From Merluccius polli (taxonomy: Eukaryota > Chordata > Actinopteri > Gadiformes > Merlucciidae): a stretch of DNA of 64,000 nucleotides. Below the pieces are notes generated by a model that saw only the letters and a list, made by a program, of their open reading frames with translations, had not been told where the DNA came from and ran no database searches. The translations under genes were made by a program, and so were the position numbers. Below, in pieces: positions 57,429 to 64,000 of the stretch. The first letter of the stretch is position 1; each line of letters opens with the position of its first letter. The DNA lies in the NCBI GenBank assembly GCA_030340625.1, contig JAOPHQ010006628.1, forward strand, positions 1 to 64,000. The letters run 5' to 3'.

Positions 57429-60400
57429 CTCCACAGACAACACCAGGAGAGGTCAAAGGTTACCAGTGCTCAGTCTTATCCAACAGAGCTGATCCAGGTG
57501 TGTAAAGGTCCAACAAGACATTTGACTCCAGCTCTACATGAACATTAGAAAGCATCTCTTGTGGTGCTGATGGTCTCCAGGCTTCCCTCTGTAGACCAGC
57601 GGGACATGAATCTAGGACAGATGCTTCTGATGTCCTCAGTGAGTTCAGAGTCAAGTTCTCATTGATGTTTGTTCTGCTCCAGAGGGCTGAGGAGGACGCA
57701 CACGCTTTTCTAGACAAGGAGCTGAAGAAGCTCTGGAGGGGTCACTTCCCAGATTACCCACAATGCTCAGAGACGCAGAGGGAGGAGGACAAGGAGGTGG
57801 TGGATGGTGAGGAGGAGGAGCAGAGGAGGCGCGCCATAGAGGGAGTTGTAGACATCACAGTGCTCTGCCTGAAGCAGTTGAAGCAGGAGGAGCTGGCCGA
57901 CTCTCTGCAGAGCAGTAAGAGACACATTTATTTTTTAAACAAATCAGCAAAACTCTTATGTTGAAAAAAAACAGTAATAGACTCATATTTCCACAGCTTA
58001 AATATAAAGCACAGACTAAATGACATAATGCTTCTATCAAACTTTAGATTAAAAACTGTACACACCTTTGGATCTGATGGTGATGTTGTTAAAACACTGA
58101 TCATTTTTTGATTGATTACTCGTTAAGCCAACAGTAAAGCAACGAGTTGGAACCGCTCACATTAACATCCTGACTGATGACTTCTGTTGTTTCTTCATTC
58201 AGAACATTTTGCTGTCAAGTGCCAACATAAACTCAAGTCTCATCTGAAGGAGAAGACCCAGCGTGTGTTTGAAGGAGTCCCTAAAGCAGGACAAGTAACA
58301 GATCTGAATGAGATCTACACAGAGATCTTCATCATAGAGGGAGGCAGTGGAGACGTCAACAAGGAACATGAGGTCAGACTGATTGAAACAGCTTCCAGGA
58401 AACCAGCCAAGGAGGAAACACCAATCAAATGTGAAGACATCTTGAAACCCTTACCTGGACAAGATCAACCAATCAGAACAATAATGACAACTGGAGTGGC
58501 CGGCATCGGTAAAACCATCTTAACACACAAGTTCACTCTGGACTGGGCTGAAGGCAAAGCCAACCACGACATACACTTCACATTTCCCTTCACTTTCAGA
58601 GAGCTGAATTTACTGGAAGGGAAAGAGTTCAGCTTGGTGGGACTTCTTCATCACTTCTTTATTGAAACCAAAGAAGCAGGAATCTGCAGATACGACCGGT
58701 TCCAAGTTGTCTTCATCTTGGATGGTCTGGATGAGTGTCGACTTCCTCTGGACTTCCAGAACAACCGGATCTGGACTGATGTCACAGCGCCGACCTCGGT
58801 GGACGTGCTGCTGACAAACCTCATCAGGGGCGACCTGCTTCCCTCCGCCCGCATCTGGATAACCACACGCCCTGCGGCAGCCAATCAGATCCCTGCTGAG
58901 TGTGTTGGCATGGTGACAGAGGTGAGAGGGTTCACCGACCCACAGAAGGAGGAGTACTTCAGGAAGAGATTCAGAGAGGAGACGCTGGCCAGGAAAATCA
59001 TCTCCCACGTCAAGAAATCACGAAGCCTCCACATCATGTGTCACATCCCAGTCTTCTGTTGGATCTCTGCTACAGTTATGGAGGACTTCTTCACAACATC
59101 CCAGGAAGGAGAAGAGATGCCCAACACTTTGACTCAGATGTACATCCACTTCCTGAAGGTTCAGTCCATACAGGGGGACAGGAAGTATCATGGGAGAGCT
59201 GAAACAGGTCCACACTGGAGTTCAGAGAGCAAGGAGATCATTGTTTCTCTGGGAAAACTGGCTTTTAACCAGCTGGAGAAAGGCAACCTGATCTTCTACG
59301 AGGCCGACCTGGCAGAGTGTGGCATCGATATCAGAGCCGCCTCAGTGTACTCAGGAGTGTTCACCCAGATCTTTAAAGAGGAGTGTGGGCTGTACCAGGA
59401 CAAGGTCTTCTGCTTTGTCCATCTGAGCTTTCAGGAGTTTCTGGCTGCCCTTTATGTCTTTCTGACCTTCAGAAACACTGGTGTCAATCTGCTCTCACAA
59501 AAACGACCACAATCCATGTTGTCTACTCTTTTTGGAAAGAAACCCAACCTCTACCAGAGTGCTGTGGACAAGGCCTTACTGAGTGAGAACGGACACCTGG
59601 ACTTGTTCCTCCGCTTCCTCCTGGGCCTCTCTCTGGAGACCAATCAGATTCCCCTACAAGGTCTGCTGGGAAAGACAGGCAGTAACTCACAGACCAATCA
59701 GAGTACAGTCAGCTACATCAAGAAGAAGATAAGTGGAGATCTCTCCCCAGAGAGAAGCATCAATCTGTTCCACTGTCTGAATGAGCTGAAGGACCGTTCT
59801 CTAGTGGAGGAGATCCAACTGTACCTGACATCAGGACGTCTCTCCAGAGAATCTCTCTCCCCTGCTCAGTGGTCAGCTCTGGTCTTCATCTTACTGACAT
59901 CAGAAGAGGAGCTGGACGTGTTTGACCTGAAGAAATACTCTGCTTCAGAGGAGGCTCTTCTGAGGCTGCTGCCAGTGGTCAAAGCCTCCAAAACGTCTCT
60001 GTAGGTTCACTAATAGCAATAATTAACTATCATCTGTTTTGTATTTGAAAGTCAAATCCATGACATGGTGTGTTCAATAAGATTATATTAAATAACACAG
60101 TTTACTGGACATTACAGGGTCTGCATGTAGGAGTTGATTTAAATGAATTCAGAATTCAGAATTTATGTTAATTAGTCAGAATTTAGTCCGAATTTCAGTC
60201 AGAATTTATGTTAATTATTTTGCTTTGCTTTATACAAATGTATATGTTGAAAATTTGAAGTGTAGGAATCTAACATGTTTGTATCTATTGTTCATTAAAG
60301 GCTGAATGGCTGTCATCTGTCAGAGAGATGCTGTGAAGCTCTGGCCTCAGTTCTCAGCTCCAACTCCTCTAGTCTGAGAGAGCTGGACCTGAGTACCAAT

Positions 60401-60576
60401 GATCTGCAGGATTCAGGAGTGAAGCTGCTCTCTGCTGGACTGGGGAGTCCACACTGTAGACTGGAGACTCTCAGGTCAGTTGGACTCAATGTGCAAACAG
60501 TCCCACCACAAGGCTCCTCATCAGAAGACCTTTAACAGATTTACATCCAATAAAGTTAGAAATCATTCGTAAGACT

Positions 60577-60650
<74 letters not shown>

Positions 60651-62489
60651 GTTGTCTGGCTGCATGGTCACACAGGAAGGCTGTGCTTCTCTGGCCTCAG
60701 CTCTGAGCTCCAACCCCTCCCATCTGAGAGAGCTGGACCTGAGCTACAATCACCCTGCAGGAGGCTCAGGAGTTACGCTGCTCTCTGCTGGACTGGAGGA
60801 TCCAGGCTGGAGACTGGACACTCTCAGGTATGGAGAGGACAGCTCACCACTCAGTGAGACAATGTCTCCTCCAAGGATTCAACCGCCTGCTAGATGAAGT
60901 GTAACTGTAACTCATGTTGTGTAGAAAGTGATGATCCAGCAGATGATGAAGGTGAATGTTTCCATGTTTAAAGCCAACATGCTGCTCTCACTGTGTTTCC
61001 CCCCCCAGTGTGGAGCATGGTGGAGTGGGGAGGCTGAAACCAGGTGTACAGAAGTGTAAGTGTCTGTTTAGTTTGATTCATCACAACACACTCACTATTT
61101 AGATGGAAACTTCACTGATGAAGAGTCATTTATTTTGATGACAAATCATTTCATTTGATGAAGAATCATTTATTTTAGGACACTTCTTGTCAACAAAGTA
61201 TTTGATTGAAGTCCTGATCATGGGAAGACACATGGGAGCATTAACCTCTTCAGAGAGACAATGGGTGGACATGACTCTTAGAGGGACACTTTCACATCGT
61301 GGGCAGTAACAACAAGGGAGACAAGGTGAGGGGAGTGACCTGGCCATGGCCAAGGCCAGGTTCATTAGCATTACACTAAGGGGGGAAGTGGACATGTCTG
61401 CAAGGACGCAAGACAACTAAGGGATCTGCACAAGAAAGAAGTGAGGAGATGCATGGCCTCCACACTTCCTGGATACAGTGGAGATGCCAATGCTGACTAA
61501 CTGAACACCTTTTAATTGGAGAGAGGAAGGGAGCTATTTATAGACTAGACTTTATGCAAAGACTTAATTTATGCAGAGACTTTAATTAAGTATATATTAT
61601 AGAAGCTCATATATTTTTTGTGGTGTATAGTTCATATATTCCACCACATCCATCCACACAGCAGTAGGTGACGTTCATTCAAATCCTACTGGGAATGAAG
61701 ACCTCATGTATCTTCTAATAATATTGTTACCATCCCAGTGAATGGTCCGTGTATAAACGGTGTAGTGGTCTTAAAGTGTTTTCTGAGCCAGTATAGGGCG
61801 AGCTCCAACGCAGCGCATCAAGTCACTCACAGTTTGGTGGTTTCAACATAGAGGCGGAGACAGGGCTTAATTTAATTTATATGTATGTGTACTTATGGTT
61901 TCCTATGTCTACATATGTGTACATTAATTTCCAGCCTGTATGTGTACGTATGTATGTGTACATGTACATGTATGTATAGTATGTATGAACCAGTTCTATG
62001 GTATGAACACTTCATTTACAGCCTGTATGTGTACGTATGTATGTGTACATGTACATGTATGTATAGTATGTATGAACCAGTTCTATGGTATGAACACTTC
62101 ATTTCCAGTCTGTATGTGAGCTCAGTTTGTTCAGTTGATTACAATGTATGTGTATTGGAACCTTTAAAAGTTTAATAACTTGAAAACAATGCAAATTATT
62201 GCTTCGATATTTCAGAAGATCAATGAGCTCATCATCCTGGACATTTTGATGTGTAATATGTGTATGTAGTGTAAATATTGTGGGAGTAGATGCAGTTTAT
62301 ATATTTTTCTAGGTTTCAATGTTTTGACAAAGACAGCCACTCAACACACACATGGGATTTGAACTAAATTTAACTTTAATAATCTTAAAAACTATAAATA
62401 CTATTGCTTATAAAAGTCACAGCACACTATTCCACTATAGTACCTATCATAGGATATATTTTTATCATTCTATTATAATGTTTGTGTAA

Positions 62490-62549
<60 letters not shown>

Positions 62550-63508
62550 GGCGGTGTATAAACAGTCCGAGCGGTTGGATATGAAGCCACCAGACCGGTG
62601 TACCGGATGAGACCACTAGGTGTCCACTTGAGTCTTAAGTCCTGGACCCTGTGGTCCACTAGAGAAGGAGGAGAGAGGATAGTGATCAACTATCAACCAC
62701 TCAGTGACACATGGGGTTTTTATTTCCTATCACCATCCACTAAACATCACATCATGTTCATCACCTGTCATCCTGCTGATTACTAACTAACTAATTACTG
62801 ACTTTTGGATCGGTCTCTTCAGGACAAATGCCGGTTCAGTCAGTTTGCATCACATCAAACCGGTTTAGGCCGGTGCACCGGACCGGACCGGAAAACCGGG
62901 AATGGACCTTCAGCCCCTAATCATGTCTTGTTCTCCCATCAGATGCCTGTGGACTCACACTGGACCTAAACACAGCCCACAGACTTCTCTCTCTGTCTGA
63001 GGACCACAGGGATGTGATTGAGGTTGGAGAGGATCAGTCTTATCCTGACCACCCAGAGAGATTTGACTACTGGGAGCAGGTGTTGTGTAGAGAGGGTCTG
63101 ACTGGCCGCTGTTACTGGGAGGTGGAGAGGAGAGGACGTGTTTATATAGGAGTGACATACAGAGGAATCACAAGGAAAGGAGGGGGTGATGACAGCACGC
63201 TTGGAGGGAACAACAAGTCCTGGTGTCTTTATTGTTATGATGATGGTGGTTACACTGCCTGGTACAACGGTAGTTCAACATTCATCCCTCTCCCCCCCCC
63301 TGTCTCCACCAGAGTAGGAGTGTATGTGGACCGGCCTGCTGGCTCTCTGTCCTTCTACAGAGTGTCCCCAGGTGTAGGAGGGTCCTCACACACACTGACA
63401 CTCATCCACACCTTCTGGACCACATTCACCCAGGAGGACCTCCTCCCTGGGTTTAGGTTCTGGTCTGGTCCTGGTTCTGGTTCCTCAGTGTTTCTGTGTG
63501 AGTTGTAG
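52965..63508 (+). CDS. nlrc3-like: NLR gene 3: FISNA-NACHT-LRR-B30.2 receptor, 10 exons, 1123 aa
   Basis: Exons: 52965-53047, 53162-53278, 54647-54763, 57437-57497, 57683-57914, 58203-60000, 60301-60474, 60651-60827, 61009-61055 and 62943-63508; the total is divisible by three. Two N-terminal repeat exons are intact and a third is decayed (53939). The linker exon is 61 nt instead of 70, an in-frame loss of three residues. FISNA (about 210-280), Walker A 301-308, Walker B 372-383, two LRR exons, B30.2 from residue 936. The intron before the linker exon is enlarged by a candidate LTR and a TIR transposon. Role as for gene 1. The model is inferred from splice signals and paralogy. Confidence 0.87.
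53162..54763 (+). repeat. N-terminal repeat exons of gene 3 (two intact, one decayed)
   Basis: Intact 117-nt exons are at 53162-53278 and 54647-54763. Between them, 53939-53995 retains AAGAGTCC, AGAGCAGACTC and GTGTCTCCATGAAGAGTG but has lost internal codons and the donor. The rest is intron with (CA)n at 53486-53548. Confidence 0.78.
55114..55554 (+). mobile_element. Candidate solo LTR in gene 3 intron
   Basis: Inserted in sequence that is continuous in genes 1 and 2 (CATGGAAACAAGATATT). Begins TGAAGGTATGG, has AATAAA at 55458-55463, ends near TTTTCACAAAA, and is flanked by GAAA (55110-55113 and 55555-55558). The right end is not a clean CA, so the class is tentative. Confidence 0.5.
55894..57278. 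mobile_element. TIR transposon, Harbinger-like, nonautonomous
   Basis: Long inverted ends: CTGGGGTCCGTTTCACAAAG at 55894 and the reverse complement ending CGGACCCCAG at 57278. It splits ACAGACCAGAACATC of genes 1 and 2. A CWG-type 3-bp target is compatible with some fish Harbingers. It contains (AT)n at 56344-56400 followed by a LINE/SINE-like tail (AAGCGCTATATAAATGCAAT). No transposase was seen. Confidence 0.7.
58203..60000 (+). CDS. nlrc3-like: Gene 3 FISNA-NACHT exon
   Basis: Same exon as in genes 1 and 2, 1798 nt, with GVAGIGKT and ILDGLDECR intact. It is nearly identical to gene 1, with scattered changes (for example NHDIHF for NQDIHF and SQKRPQSM for SEEQPQSM). Confidence 0.92.
60301..61055 (+). 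CDS. nlrc3-like: Gene 3 LRR and connector exons
   Basis: LRR exons 60301-60474 and 60651-60827 and connector 61009-61055. The (GT)n run touching the second acceptor is about 69 bp, the longest of the three. Confidence 0.86.
61056..62942 (+). other. Gene 3 last intron
   Basis: Noncoding. A segment of about 93 bp (TGTGTACGTATGTATGTGTA...GAACACTTCATTT) is tandemly duplicated at 61938-62106. (GAT)n lies at 62490-62547. It contains the second empty site for the gene 0 LINE (about 62375). Confidence 0.6.
62943..63508 (+). CDS. nlrc3-like: Gene 3 B30.2 terminal exon
   Basis: Acceptor TCCCATCAG, with one base different from the other genes. ACGLTLDLNTAHRLLSLSED has Leu in place of the Pro of LDPNT. 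Then CYWEVERRG, DRPAGSLSFYRVS, HTFWTTFTQEDLLPGF; the stop is at 63506-63508. Confidence 0.87.
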
Positions 63509-63640
63509 TTTATGATCATCATCTCACCTCCAAACATCGCGAGCAAAAATGATGTCGCACGCAACTAACACATCCGATAATGAATGTAATATATATATAA
63601 TATATAATCAGTTAATATATATATAATATATAATCAGTTA

Positions 63641-63707
<67 letters not shown>

Positions 63708-64000
63708 AAATCAGGTAATATTTGTGACATGAAGGGGACATATGGGACCAATGGGTTACTATGATGTGTTTTAAGCTTTGGTCAACCAGCCGAAAACTAT
63801 CAAAGTAGGAATAGAGAATCCATCTGTATTGATTACCTATTGTTTATGATCAGTTCTGTATTGTATTGATTACCTATTGTTTATGATCGGTTCATTATTG
63901 TATTGATTACCGCGTGGCAGGTCGCGTCTCAGCCTATCAGAGAAATGAATATTCATGAGCAAGCTACAACCTTTGCCTTTATCAAATCTATTGATATATT
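63509..64000. other. Start of the next spacer
   Basis: The 3' flank lacks the AATAAA of the other units, has a long (TA)n tract (about 63646-63703), 37-bp minisatellite copies (63822-63910), and the first about 90 bp of spacer block A. The array therefore probably continues beyond the window. Confidence 0.7.

Larger units (their letters stand above)
54764..57436 (+). other. Gene 3 enlarged intron
   Basis: 2.7 kb against 0.74 kb in gene 2. It contains (CA)n 54966-55002, a candidate LTR (55114-55554), (ATT)n about 55597-55651, a repeat-exon relic (about 55831), a TIR element (55894-57278), and a (GT)n of about 58 bp (57369-57426) just before the acceptor. Confidence 0.65.

Overview
The window is eukaryotic nuclear DNA from a teleost fish, probably a percomorph or related lineage. 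The evidence is intron-containing genes with GT-AG splice sites, a FISNA-NACHT-LRR-B30.2 architecture (FISNA is the fish-specific NACHT-associated domain), fish-type L1, Tc1/mariner, hAT and other transposons, and many long (GT)n, (GAT)n and (ATT)n microsatellites. Species cannot be named from the sequence. No rRNA, tRNA, CRISPR or prokaryotic operon is visible.

The backbone is a tandem array of NLR-C (NLRC3-like) immune receptor genes, all on the + strand. Three genes are complete as spliced models: gene 1 (21490-28831, 11 coding exons, 1188 aa), gene 2 (36078-42955, 9 exons, 1078 aa) and gene 3 (52965-63508, 10 exons, 1123 aa). Their intron phases match at every junction. Each encodes a short acidic N-terminus, one to three copies of a 39-40 aa exon, a linker, FISNA plus NACHT in one 1.8-kb exon, two LRR exons, a 47-nt connector exon and a PRY-SPRY (B30.2) exon. 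The B30.2 exon of a fourth gene (gene 0) lies at 12834-13381; the rest of that gene is upstream of the window. The repeat period between B30.2 exons is about 14-20 kb.

1-12.4 kb is the last intron of gene 0. It is enlarged by an 11.1-kb block: a defective L1-type LINE carrying five nested insertions. These are a solo LTR, an element with 235-bp inverted repeats, a 1270-bp TIR element, an intact Tc1/mariner of DD36E spacing, and a nonautonomous hAT. Each nested element has a readable target-site duplication, and the LINE has an empty-site counterpart in units 2 and 3.

The intergenic spacers (13.4-21.4, 28.9-36.0 and 43.0-52.9 kb) are paralogous. They hold a 37-bp minisatellite, a GGTCTGAACT minisatellite, a G-run minisatellite of 0.3-1.2 kb, a CpG-rich block with a YY1-like AAGATGGCG site, a TTAGC minisatellite, a 48-bp minisatellite (missing in the spacer before gene 2), and a CpG-rich block with CCAAT boxes that may be promoter-related. 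Rearrangements differ between spacers: a foldback element before gene 1, a candidate LTR before gene 2, and a 569-bp-arm palindrome plus a 3-kb unique insertion before gene 3.

Functionally this is a cluster of cytosolic pattern-recognition or inflammasome-type receptors. The NACHT exons are almost identical between copies, whereas the B30.2 exons differ in their central loops. This fits homogenised signalling cores joined to diversifying sensor domains. All functional statements are family knowledge or inference; nothing here shows expression.
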